Positions 8,048 through 15,395 of a stretch of 25,938 bases of DNA are shown here, piece by piece. Positions within the stretch are counted from its first letter, which is position 1; every line of letters begins with the position of its first letter. The translations under genes were made by a program, and so were the position numbers. Under the pieces are notes generated by a model, which was not told where the DNA came from, did not search any database, and was given only the letters and a program-made list of their open reading frames with translations. The DNA is from Chlamydia trachomatis (GTDB lineage Bacteria; Chlamydiota; Chlamydiia; Chlamydiales; 2-12-FULL-49-11). The DNA lies in NCBI GenBank assembly GCA_945870925.1, contig CAMBTZ010000003.1, forward strand, positions 1 to 25,938, given 5' to 3'.

Positions 8048-9138
8048 TTCTTAAATAGCTCCAATATTCCTTCTTCTTCTTTTTCTTCAGCTTGTTCTTC
8101 TTCAAGTTTTGAAACCCATTTTAATATCTCAGCTACAGCTGCATAAGTTTCTTCGGGAATAAATCCTCCAACACTTGATTTATAATAGAGTAGGTGTGCT
8201 AAATCCACATTTCTCATAATTGGTATATTATAATCCAGACCAACTTTTATGATCTGTTCTGCTACAAGATCAAGACCCATTGTTACAACCTTAGGAGCGG
8301 GCTCTGCAACTGCATCATATTCAATTGCAACAGCAATGTGAGTCGGGTTTGTAATAATAGTCCGCGCTCTTTTTGCTGAGGCAGGTCCTTCTTGATAAGC
8401 AATCTCTTGCGCAAGTTGTCTCCGTTTCCCTTTAATATGTGGATCACCTTCTGAATCCTTATACTCTTGCTTAACCTCGTACTTTTCCATCTTCATTTCC
8501 TTTTGGAAATTTTTCTTTTGGAAAACAAGATCAAATATAGCGATTACAATAAAAAACAGGCCAACTCTTACAACAACTTTCTTCAAAAATGTAGCGAAAA
8601 CGATTGTACTTATAATTACGGATTGACCGCAAGTGGCAATAATATCCGGAAGACTATCATTTACAACAGAGTAAATTAAAAACATCGCACCGGAAATCTT
8701 AAAAATTGATTTTAAAAGTTCAACAAATGTTTTAGTTTTAAAGATGTTCTTAAGATTGGATACGGGATTTAATCTTTTGATATCAGGTTTCATAGATTCA
8801 AGAGAGAAAAGAGGTCCTATAATTAAGAAGTTTACGATGACACCTGTCATAGCCACAAGACCCATTAAAGGGACAGAAGTAGTAAAAATTACCTGAATGG
8901 CAGATACTAAAAGCCCACCAATCCGATTTTCAAAATCCTGTGCCAAGGCGACACTTTTAAAGAGAGTGATAGTAAAGCTAGCTAGAGATTCATAAATTTG
9001 TGGTGCCATTGCAAGAGCTGCTGAGATCGATATAATAAAAGTAAAGGCAGCCGGAAAATCCTGAGATTTTGCAACCTGTCCTTTCTTCCTGGCATCCCTA
9101 ATCTTCTTCGGGGTCGCTTTTTCTGATTTTTCTGCCAT
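8044..9138 (-). CDS. sctU: Type III secretion autoprotease/switch protein SctU (CdsU)
   Basis: Inner-membrane FlhB/YscU-type protein that sets substrate specificity of the injectisome. The opening MAEKSEKATPKKIRDARKKG is the classic family N-terminus. Hydrophobic segments follow at about residues 31-50, 84-110, 147-180 and 187-206. The cytoplasmic part carries the self-cleavage motif NPTH at 264-267 in the setting RTIITNPTHIAVAIEYD, so autocleavage should be intact. The length of 364 residues is normal. The C-terminus is charged (EEEQAEEKEEEGILELFKK). The start has AGAGAG just upstream. It is the first gene of the secretion operon and overlaps sctV by 4 bases. Confidence 0.97.
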   Translation of the reverse strand: MAEKSEKATPKKIRDARKKGQVAKSQDFPAAFTFIISISAALAMAPQIYESLASFTITLFKSVALAQDFENRIGGLLVSAIQVIFTTSVPLMGLVAMTGVIVNFLIIGPLFSLESMKPDIKRLNPVSNLKNIFKTKTFVELLKSIFKISGAMFLIYSVVNDSLPDIIATCGQSVIISTIVFATFLKKVVVRVGLFFIVIAIFDLVFQKKNFQKEMKMEKYEVKQEYKDSEGDPHIKGKRRQLAQEIAYQEGPASAKRARTIITNPTHIAVAIEYDAVAEPAPKVVTMGLDLVAEQIIKVGLDYNIPIMRNVDLAHLLYYKSSVGGFIPEETYAAVAEILKWVSKLEEEQAEEKEEEGILELFKK

Positions 9139-9178
9139 ATCTCTCTAGACCTAAGCCTGCAACACACTTACAAGGGCT

Positions 9179-9192
9179 CTAATTCAAATTAG
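9179..9192. promoter_or_regulatory. Palindrome upstream of the type III secretion operon
   Basis: CTAATT-CA-AATTAG is a perfect 6-bp inverted repeat with a 2-base centre in the 87-base gap between ychF and sctU, about 41 bases before the sctU ATG. Its position would suit an operator for the secretion operon. No good -35/-10 pair was found around it, so the assignment is speculative. Confidence 0.25.
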
Positions 9193-9225
9193 CACAAAAT
9201 AGTGATAGAAGAAAGGGCTATTTTT

Positions 9226-10320
9226 TTAATTATGAAAGAAAAGGACGATGTCATCGTCTTGAACAGTGTAGGTCTTCCCTTCGATGCGAGCTCTGCCAGC
9301 TTCTTTTGCTCCGTTGCGACCGTTATGATTGACAAAATCATCATAAGAGACGACTTCAGCGCGGATAAAGCCTTTTTGGATATCGGTGTGAATTTTTCCG
9401 GCTGCTTCAGGAGCAGAGGCGCCTCTATGGACTGTCCAAGCTCTGACTTCTTTTTCGCCGGCAGTATAATAGGTGATGAGACCTAAAGTTAGAAATGAGG
9501 CTCTGATGAGGCTGTCTAGCCCTTTTTCTTTAATACCGTAACTTTCTAAGTACTCTTTTTCTTCTTCAGGGCTTAGGCCTGCGACATCCTCTTCAAGTTT
9601 TGCGCAAATAATAACAAGAGGTGCTTTCTCTTTTTTAGCAAATTCGGCCACTTTTTTTACGTAATCATTGTCCATTGAGGGAAGATCTTTTTCACTGACA
9701 TTTGCACAGTAGACAATTGGTTTAGAGGTAAGAAAATTAAAGTTTTTTAGTCCTTCGGCCTCTTCCGGAGTAAGTACAAGTGACCTAAGAGGTAGAGAGT
9801 CGTTTAAATGTTTGATTGCTTTTTCTAGTGCATCAAGAGATGCAGGGCGCTCTTTTTGACCTTTGGTGCTTTTTTCTAATTTGATTTTAATTTTTTCAGC
9901 CATATCAAGATCTGATAGGACTAATTCAAGATTAATTACTTCAATATCGGAAATCGGGTCAATTTTTCCCTCCACATGAATGATGTCATCATTGTCAAAA
10001 CATCTTACAAGATGAACAACAAGATCTGTATCACGAATGTTTGTAAGAAATTGATTGCCAAGCCCTTGTCCTTGAGAGGCTCCTTTCACAAGACCTGCTA
10101 TATCAACAAAAGAGATTGAGGCTGGAACGATTTTTGGGCATTTAGAAATTTTTGCAAGTACTTCTAATCTAGGATCGGGAACATCGACAATTCCAACATT
10201 TGGATCAATTGTACAGAAAGGAAAATTATTTGCAGCAATCATCTGCTTTGTAAGCGCGTTAAACAGAGTCGATTTTCCTACATTTGGAAGACCTACGATT
10301 CCACAAGATAAGTTTGCCAT
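9226..10320 (-). CDS. ychF: Redox-regulated ATPase/GTPase YchF
   Basis: Obg-related P-loop ATPase that associates with ribosomes and has been linked to stress control. The P-loop is GLPNVGKS (residues 10-17), G3 is DIAGLV (73-78), and the nucleotide base motif reads NVSE (in YCANVSEKDL) rather than NKxD, the change that explains ATP preference in this family. The C-terminal TGS domain includes the YYTAGEKEVRAWT, IHTDIQKGFIRAEV and GRARIEGKTY segments, and the protein ends in the canonical FxFN-like tail. The length of 364 residues is standard. The ATG at 10318-10320 directly follows the truB stop (TAG-ATG), with GAGG inside the truB end, so the two are translationally coupled. Confidence 0.97.
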   Translation of the reverse strand: MANLSCGIVGLPNVGKSTLFNALTKQMIAANNFPFCTIDPNVGIVDVPDPRLEVLAKISKCPKIVPASISFVDIAGLVKGASQGQGLGNQFLTNIRDTDLVVHLVRCFDNDDIIHVEGKIDPISDIEVINLELVLSDLDMAEKIKIKLEKSTKGQKERPASLDALEKAIKHLNDSLPLRSLVLTPEEAEGLKNFNFLTSKPIVYCANVSEKDLPSMDNDYVKKVAEFAKKEKAPLVIICAKLEEDVAGLSPEEEKEYLESYGIKEKGLDSLIRASFLTLGLITYYTAGEKEVRAWTVHRGASAPEAAGKIHTDIQKGFIRAEVVSYDDFVNHNGRNGAKEAGRARIEGKTYTVQDDDIVLFFHN

Positions 10321-10992
10321 CTATTGACCTCGGAGTAGATTAGAATAGTTTTCAGGATTAATTGCTTCTAAGGGTGTGCATTCATTTAAATTAAAAGGAC
10401 CTGATCTAATCCGAGTAAGTTCATAAACAAGAGCTCCCGTTTTTAGTAGTGCTCCTAAATCATGAGCAATTGACCGGACATAAGTTCCGCTTGAACATTC
10501 AATTGAAAGTTTTAGATAAGGGTAGTCATAAGAAATAACTTTTACTGATACTTCTAATTGAACAGGTTTTCGTTCTACTTCAATGCCTTTTCGTGCAAGA
10601 TCACATAGTTTTTGACCATTGATTTTCTTTGCTGAAAACATTGGCGGGATTTGAGAAATTTTTCCTTGAAAACTTAACAAAGCCTCTTCAATGTCAGTAA
10701 TAGAGGGGATAAGTGTTGAGATCTCTTTAACTTCCCCTTGAATGTCATAGGTATCTGAGATTTTTCCAAGAAGTACAGTTGTCTCATAGCCTTTGCTGTG
10801 ACCGATTAAAAGGGGAGTCTTTTTTGTGAAGGTAGATCCAATTAGCATCACCATTACCCCTGTTGCAAGAGGATCAAGAGTTCCTGCGTGCCCAATTTTT
10901 TTTATCCCTGTTATTTTACGAAGAACATGAACTAGATAAAACGATGTTTTATCTTTAGGCTTATCAACAAGTAAGATCCCTTCTTTAATCAT
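10321..10992 (-). CDS. truB: tRNA pseudouridine(55) synthase TruB, short form
   Basis: Makes pseudouridine 55 in the T-loop of tRNAs. The catalytic block GHAGTLDPLATGVM contains the essential Asp (residue 40 when counted from the ATG used here). Other family segments are present: GILLVDKP at the start, QIPPMFSAKKING in the middle, and SSGTYVRSIAHDLG with ALLKTGALVYELTRIRSG toward the end. The protein stops at about 223 residues and lacks the C-terminal PUA-like domain of the roughly 310-residue E. coli enzyme. A GTG two codons upstream (10996-10998) is in frame. I prefer the ATG because neither has a good ribosome-binding site. ribF, which in Chlamydia lies between ychF and truB, is absent. 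Confidence 0.95.
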   Translation of the reverse strand: MIKEGILLVDKPKDKTSFYLVHVLRKITGIKKIGHAGTLDPLATGVMVMLIGSTFTKKTPLLIGHSKGYETTVLLGKISDTYDIQGEVKEISTLIPSITDIEEALLSFQGKISQIPPMFSAKKINGQKLCDLARKGIEVERKPVQLEVSVKVISYDYPYLKLSIECSSGTYVRSIAHDLGALLKTGALVYELTRIRSGPFNLNECTPLEAINPENYSNLLRGQ

Positions 10993-11031
10993 TGTCACTA
11001 TTCACTTAGTTTAAAATTTAATTTATTTCTT

Positions 11032-11171
11032 CTTCGTGCTTTTGTATTTTCGTGCTTTTGCGTTGAATCATAGGGCACCGTATCATGTACAAAACAGGCT
11101 TGATCATTTTTGTCCTATATAGCTTGTTTCTGAAATTCAACGCAAAGACACAAAGATACAAAGGCACAAAG
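11032..11171. repeat. 37-bp imperfect inverted repeat with 66-bp centre
   Basis: The arms at 11032-11068 and 11135-11171 are reverse complements at 31 of 37 positions. All six mismatches are C/T transitions, so an RNA read in one orientation would replace them with G.U or A.C pairs. The inner ends are perfect (GCGTTGAAT against ATTCAACGC). Each arm is itself made of short CAAAG-type units repeated with a period of 7-8 bases. The unit lies in the truB-rbfA gap (10993-11194), which otherwise holds no gene. It could be a non-autonomous mobile element, a long intergenic hairpin, or a transcript-level structure between rbfA and truB. Confidence 0.7.
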
Positions 11172-11194
11172 AAAACTAATGGTTTTTAAATGAT

Positions 11195-11599
11195 CTATTC
11201 TTGCTCATTTTCGGCTTCTGTTACGGTCTCATCTTCTGGTACTGTTTCAGTTTCTACATTAATTTTTTTAAGGATAGAATCAATCTTCATATATTTTTCA
11301 ATGGAATCATCAATTTTGAAGGTTAACGCAGGAAAATAACGAATTGTAATTTTTTTTGAAGCAAGAAGAGCGATATAGCTCGCCATTTTTTGGAGCATTA
11401 CAATTGTTTTTTCTTTTTTTTCAGGGTTGTTTTCGATCAAACTGACAAAAACTTTAGCTGACGTAAGGTCATTACTCGTGTCAACTGCAGTTACAGTGAT
11501 TAGTTCCGGAATATTCCGATGCTTTAAGTCTTGAAGGATTACTTCCGACAAGACTTCCTTTAATAGAGAGTTGATTTTTTCAATACGACGTGGCTTCAT
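11195..11599 (-). CDS. rbfA: 30S ribosome-binding factor A
   Basis: KH-fold factor for late 16S rRNA maturation in the small subunit. The N-terminus (RRIEKINSLLKEVLSEVIL) and the core (LITVTAVDTSNDLTSAKVFVSL, then ITIRYFPALTFKIDDSIE) match the family, including the PALTFKID-like signature. The 134-residue length is normal; the last 20 or so residues form an acidic tail (ETETVPEDETVTEAENEQE) that is longer than in many relatives. It starts 10 bases after infB, as expected for the infB-rbfA pair. Confidence 0.95.
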   Translation of the reverse strand: MKPRRIEKINSLLKEVLSEVILQDLKHRNIPELITVTAVDTSNDLTSAKVFVSLIENNPEKKEKTIVMLQKMASYIALLASKKITIRYFPALTFKIDDSIEKYMKIDSILKKINVETETVPEDETVTEAENEQE

Positions 11600-11609
11600 T
11601 AATTACCTT

Positions 11610-14006
11610 TTATAATCCTTGTGGAATGTATGTGATTTCAAAAGTTTTAATGATATCGTCTTGTTGAATATCTCCAAAACCATTCAGTACGATTCCGCAC
11701 TCAAATCCTTTTTTCACTTCTTTGACGTCTTCTTGCATTCTCTTAAGTGAAGCAATCGATCCTTCCCAAACTTTAGCCCCTTTTCGGAACACTTTAGCAT
11801 GATTAGATCTTTTGATCAGGCCTGATTCTACTTTACAACCGGCAATAAGTCCCAAATGTGAAGACTTAAATATTGCTATTACAAGAGCTTCACCAACTTC
11901 TGTTTCAAGTTTAACCTTATCAAGAAGTGCAAGCATTTTTAACTTAACTTCGTCCACCAAGTGATAGATTACATCATGAAGTAAAATAGTTACTTTTTTA
12001 TCTTTTATTAAATTCTCTGCATGACGCTCTATTTTAGTATGGAATCCCAATATAATTGCATTTGAAGTCTCTGCTCGTTCAATATCAGACTCAGAAATCT
12101 GTCCAACTTCACAAGATATGAAATTAAGTCTTACCTTTTCTGTAGGAATTGCTATTAAGGTAGACTTAATCGCTTCAATTGAACCGCCAACATCTGCTTT
12201 AAGGATAATATTTAAGACTTTTTGATCTTTTTCTATAGCTTGTTGTTGAAAGAGGTTTTCTAAACTTTTGCTCTTGCTGTGACGAAGAGTATGATGTTTA
12301 GAAGTAGATTTTCTCTCTTCAACGATTTTTCTAGCCTCTTTCTCGCTTGCTACTGAAATAAAATCATTTCCAGCAAATGGAACGCCTGAAAGTCCTGTAA
12401 CGCGAACTGGAGTTGAAGGGGGTGCAGATTCAAGTTTTACGCCATGTTCATCATGCATGGTTTTAATTTTTCCATACTCGTGATCAAAAATAACTGCATC
12501 TCCAACTCGAAGAGTTCCGTTTTGTACTAACAATGTGGCAGTTGGACCAAGGCCTCTATGAAGCTCTGATTCAAGTACAGCACCTCTAGCTCTCAAGTTT
12601 GGATTTGCTTTAAGTTCTAATACATCAGATTGAATTGCAATCATTTCACCTAAAAGATCAATTCCTTCACCTGTCTTTGCGGAGCAATTGACAGTAATAA
12701 CGCTTCCACCCCAAGCTTCCGGTAGTAAATCTCTATCAGAGAGTTCACGGAAAATGTTATCGGTATTGAATCCGGGTTTGTCACACTTATTAATCGCGAT
12801 AATAATTGGAACTTTTGCTTCCTTAGCTTTGTTTATGCCTTCGTCTGTTTGAGGCTTAATCCCTTCGTCACCTGCAATAACAATTAAAACAATATCAGTA
12901 ACATTAGCACCACGCTGACGAATTGCGCTAAAGGCTTCATGACCGGGGGTATCTAGGACAGTAAATGCGCCATGCTTAGTTTTGCATTGGAATGCACCAA
13001 TATGCTGAGTAATAGCTCCGGCTTCACCTGAAACAATATTACTTTTGCGAAAACAGTCAATGATACTTGTCTTTCCGTGGTCAACATGACCCATTACTGT
13101 AACTACAGGTGGTCTTGCTTCTAGTTTTTCAGGAGAGGATTCCTCAATTTCTTGATCAATTGTTCTTCCTGTAACTTGCATTCGATCTGCTTGCGTAGTA
13201 TCAATTTTGATTTCGCATCCAAAATCATGACCAATAAGCTCTACAGTAATTGCGTCAACCAAATCATCATTAATTGTAACTGTAAGGCCTTGCAAGAAAA
13301 GCTTTTGAATTACTTCAGACGCTTTTAATTTCATCATTGCCGCAAGATCTTTTACGCTAATTGGAATCTGAACAGAAAGTTCTTTTGGTCTCTGAATAGG
13401 TTGCTCTTGATGATATTTATCTTTAAATTTTGAAGCTTTTTTACGGCGCCAAGAATCATCTTCACCAGATCTTAGGCCACTTCTGTCTCGAGCATCAAAA
13501 ACTCTGCTAAAAGCTTGCTTTTTAGCGCCTGGAACAAATGCTTTTTTTGCTTTTGCATCTTCAATTTCAGGTGTATTTATTTTTTTCTTCTCGTCTATTG
13601 TAGGCAAAGTCGTTGATGCAGGTGCAGTTGGAGTTGTTACAACAGGTGAAGCTTCTTTTTTAGCAGGTAATTCAACAGTTTTTTCTTTTGCAGCTTCAAT
13701 CACAGGAGAAACTACCTTCGGAGAAACCGGAGCTGTTGGTATCTCGGCTGGTATAATTGGTTCCGGCTGAGGAGTGCTTGTAAAAGAGTTTACTCTTGCT
13801 TTACCTAATTTTTTCTCGTCTTGTCCTGAAATTTTTCCAGGCGAAGATGTAGAAGTTGTTGAAACAGTCTCTGCAACTTTTGGGGTAGACAGAGCCTTGT
13901 TTTTATCTTCAACTTCTTTTTCATCGTGCTCTTTCTTAAGCTTGTTTTTTTTAAGAATATCTGCAAGTTGCGTATTCTTAATATTGAGTTTTAAATTTTT
14001 CGCCAA
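11610..14006 (-). CDS. infB: Translation initiation factor IF-2
   Basis: GTPase that brings initiator tRNA to the ribosome. Residues about 25-200 are a low-complexity Pro/Thr/Lys/Glu-rich extension. An IF2_N-type helical domain follows (VKDLAAMMKLKASEVIQKLF, about 218-237). The GTPase core has G1 GHVDHGKT (306-313), G2 AITQHIGAF (331-339), G3 DTPGH (352-356), G4 NKCD (406-409) and a G5 SAKTGEG. The C-terminal domains end with the usual GCKVESGLIKRS and GFECGIVLNGFGDIQ segments. The 798-residue length is ordinary. The start is a TTG at 14004-14006, with an AAGG site (14017-14020) that overlaps the nusA stop codon, implying coupling to nusA. Confidence 0.97.
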   Translation of the reverse strand: MAKNLKLNIKNTQLADILKKNKLKKEHDEKEVEDKNKALSTPKVAETVSTTSTSSPGKISGQDEKKLGKARVNSFTSTPQPEPIIPAEIPTAPVSPKVVSPVIEAAKEKTVELPAKKEASPVVTTPTAPASTTLPTIDEKKKINTPEIEDAKAKKAFVPGAKKQAFSRVFDARDRSGLRSGEDDSWRRKKASKFKDKYHQEQPIQRPKELSVQIPISVKDLAAMMKLKASEVIQKLFLQGLTVTINDDLVDAITVELIGHDFGCEIKIDTTQADRMQVTGRTIDQEIEESSPEKLEARPPVVTVMGHVDHGKTSIIDCFRKSNIVSGEAGAITQHIGAFQCKTKHGAFTVLDTPGHEAFSAIRQRGANVTDIVLIVIAGDEGIKPQTDEGINKAKEAKVPIIIAINKCDKPGFNTDNIFRELSDRDLLPEAWGGSVITVNCSAKTGEGIDLLGEMIAIQSDVLELKANPNLRARGAVLESELHRGLGPTATLLVQNGTLRVGDAVIFDHEYGKIKTMHDEHGVKLESAPPSTPVRVTGLSGVPFAGNDFISVASEKEARKIVEERKSTSKHHTLRHSKSKSLENLFQQQAIEKDQKVLNIILKADVGGSIEAIKSTLIAIPTEKVRLNFISCEVGQISESDIERAETSNAIILGFHTKIERHAENLIKDKKVTILLHDVIYHLVDEVKLKMLALLDKVKLETEVGEALVIAIFKSSHLGLIAGCKVESGLIKRSNHAKVFRKGAKVWEGSIASLKRMQEDVKEVKKGFECGIVLNGFGDIQQDDIIKTFEITYIPQGL

Positions 14007-14016
14007 TCGTAAATTA

Positions 14017-14020
14017 CCTT
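14017..14020 (-). promoter_or_regulatory. infB ribosome-binding site overlapping the nusA stop
   Basis: AAGG on the minus strand, 10 bases before the infB TTG, shares bases with the TAA that ends nusA. It supports the TTG start and suggests that infB translation depends on ribosomes finishing nusA. Confidence 0.6.
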
Positions 14021-15305
14021 AGGTTTTATTGCTTAGGATACCCTTTTTCACATGCTCTAAAAGGTCGTCTGCCATTTGTAGGCTGATATCTGTTAGTTTT
14101 GCAAGTTCTTGTGGAGATACCTGAAGAAGTTTTCTTGGAGTATCAAAACCTGCGGCTATGATGCTATCAACCACAAGTTGGTTGATTTCTCCGATTTTAT
14201 GAATAGATTCATCAAGAGCCGGATCTTCTGAAAGGGCTAGTTGTCTTCTAACATGAGTAAGCTCTTTTTGATATTCTGTCATCTTATGTACTTCGACTTT
14301 AACTCCAATTAATTCAGAGGTAAGTCTAACATTAGTCCCTTTTTTCCCTAAAATAGCAGGGTAGTCCTCGTCATTGATGATAAGGCTAATAACGTTTTCT
14401 TCCTCATCAAATTCAGCTTTTCGAATTTCAACAGGAGAAAATGCATTTTTTAAAAGGACAAACGGATCGTCGGAGTAGGGGATAACATCGATTTTTTCAT
14501 TATTAAGTTCGCGGATTACGTTTTTCACTCTAGTTCCTCGAACGCCTACACATGCTCCAACTGGGTCAATTTTAGAATCAGTTGAAGAGACTGCCATTTT
14601 TGTACGAAACCCTGCGTCACGAACGATTTTATTGATAATAATTATTCCATCATTTAATTCAGGGACTTCTTGCATAAAGAGTCCGCTGACAAATTCAGGA
14701 TGAGATCTTGATAAAACAACTTCAGCACCGCCATTCTCAGTGTCTTGGACATCATAAAGAAGAGCTAGAACCTTGTCGCCAATGTGGTATTTTTCAGTTT
14801 TAGGATAGAAGCGGCCCGGTAATACAGCCTCTATTTTACCTAGATTAATGACGAGAGTGTGTTGTTTTCCAACGCGCGATACAGTGCCTGAAATCATTTC
14901 TCCGATTCGGCCGCGATATTCTTGGTAGATTACATCTCTCTCAGCATTGCGTAATTTTTGAGAAATTAGTTGTCTTGCAACTTGAGCTGCAATTCGACCA
15001 AAATCAGCAATAGAAACATCTATATCAATCCAATTTCCAATTTGACAGTTTGGATCCATTTCGCGAGCAAGTTCAAGGGATATCTCCTCTGAAGGATACT
15101 CTACTTTTTCTACAATCTCTTTTTCAGCAATTGCTGAAATTTCAGCAGTCTTAGGATTAACTGTGATTTGAACGTTATTCATCCCTTGCAGCCCTTTTCT
15201 AGCGGCTGTAAGAAGAGCCTCTTCAATGGCTTTCACGATCGTATCACGTTTAATTCCTTTTTCCCTTTCAAGGTACTCAAAAATTGCAAGTAGATCTTTA
15301 TTCAT
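14019..15305 (-). CDS. nusA: Transcription termination/antitermination factor NusA
   Basis: RNA polymerase-binding factor controlling pausing, termination and antitermination. The N-terminal domain covers about residues 1-125 (LLAIFEYLEREKGI to YQEYRG). The S1 domain follows at about 130-195 (GEMISGTVSRVGKQHTLVIN). KH1 shows SKIDPVGACVGVRGTRVKNV (about 242-261), and KH2 shows YPAILGKKGTNVRLTSELIG (about 315-335). A single helix-hairpin-helix-type C-terminal unit follows (IIAAGFDTPRKLLQVSPQEL, about 380-400). Two ATGs are adjacent at 15303-15308. A GGAG site at 15311-15314 is two bases from the first and five from the second, so I take the second, giving 428 residues. It belongs to the rpsA-nusA-infB-rbfA cluster. 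Confidence 0.97.
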   Translation of the reverse strand: MNKDLLAIFEYLEREKGIKRDTIVKAIEEALLTAARKGLQGMNNVQITVNPKTAEISAIAEKEIVEKVEYPSEEISLELAREMDPNCQIGNWIDIDVSIADFGRIAAQVARQLISQKLRNAERDVIYQEYRGRIGEMISGTVSRVGKQHTLVINLGKIEAVLPGRFYPKTEKYHIGDKVLALLYDVQDTENGGAEVVLSRSHPEFVSGLFMQEVPELNDGIIIINKIVRDAGFRTKMAVSSTDSKIDPVGACVGVRGTRVKNVIRELNNEKIDVIPYSDDPFVLLKNAFSPVEIRKAEFDEEENVISLIINDEDYPAILGKKGTNVRLTSELIGVKVEVHKMTEYQKELTHVRRQLALSEDPALDESIHKIGEINQLVVDSIIAAGFDTPRKLLQVSPQELAKLTDISLQMADDLLEHVKKGILSNKT

Positions 15306-15310
15306 CATCT

Positions 15311-15314
15311 CTCC
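15311..15314 (-). promoter_or_regulatory. nusA ribosome-binding site that selects the second ATG
   Basis: GGAG on the minus strand lies just before tandem ATG codons. Its spacing to the first (2 bases) is too short and to the second (5 bases) acceptable, so initiation is likelier at 15303-15305. Confidence 0.55.
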
Positions 15315-15324
15315 AGAAAATCAT

Positions 15325-15340
15325 AAAACCCTAATCAGGG
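15325..15340 (-). terminator. Small hairpin with T-run before nusA
   Basis: Read on the minus strand, CCCT-GATT-AGGG is followed directly by TTTT. It has terminator architecture, but the stem is only four pairs, so it is at most a weak terminator or a pause site between rpsA and nusA. Confidence 0.35.
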
Positions 15341-15358
15341 ATTAAACTTTAATGTTAA

Positions 15359-15383
15359 TTGGCAGGGTATTACGCCCTGCCAA
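15359..15383 (-). terminator. Strong hairpin downstream of rpsA
   Basis: A perfect 9-bp stem, TTGGCAGGG pairing with CCCTGCCAA around the 7-base loop CGTAATA, begins 12 bases after the rpsA stop on the minus strand. It is the most stable small hairpin noticed in the window. The following sequence (TTAACATT) is T-poor, so it is an imperfect intrinsic terminator. Together with the T-run hairpin just downstream it may attenuate read-through into nusA, or protect or process the rpsA mRNA end. Confidence 0.55.
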
Positions 15384-15395
15384 CTTTGAACTCAT

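Noticed and set aside
9195..9225. Intrinsic terminator after ychF
   Set aside because: There is an A-run and a possible 5-bp stem with a 16-base loop on the minus strand but no T-tail after it, so it does not meet the pattern.
9202..9486. Plus-strand frame of 94 codons at the ychF end
   Set aside because: It lies mostly antisense to the conserved TGS domain of YchF and has no family resemblance.
11610..13600. Low-complexity N-terminal part of IF-2 as possible horizontal insertion
   Set aside because: Pro/Thr/Lys/Glu-rich extensions are usual in IF-2 and composition matches the neighbouring genes.
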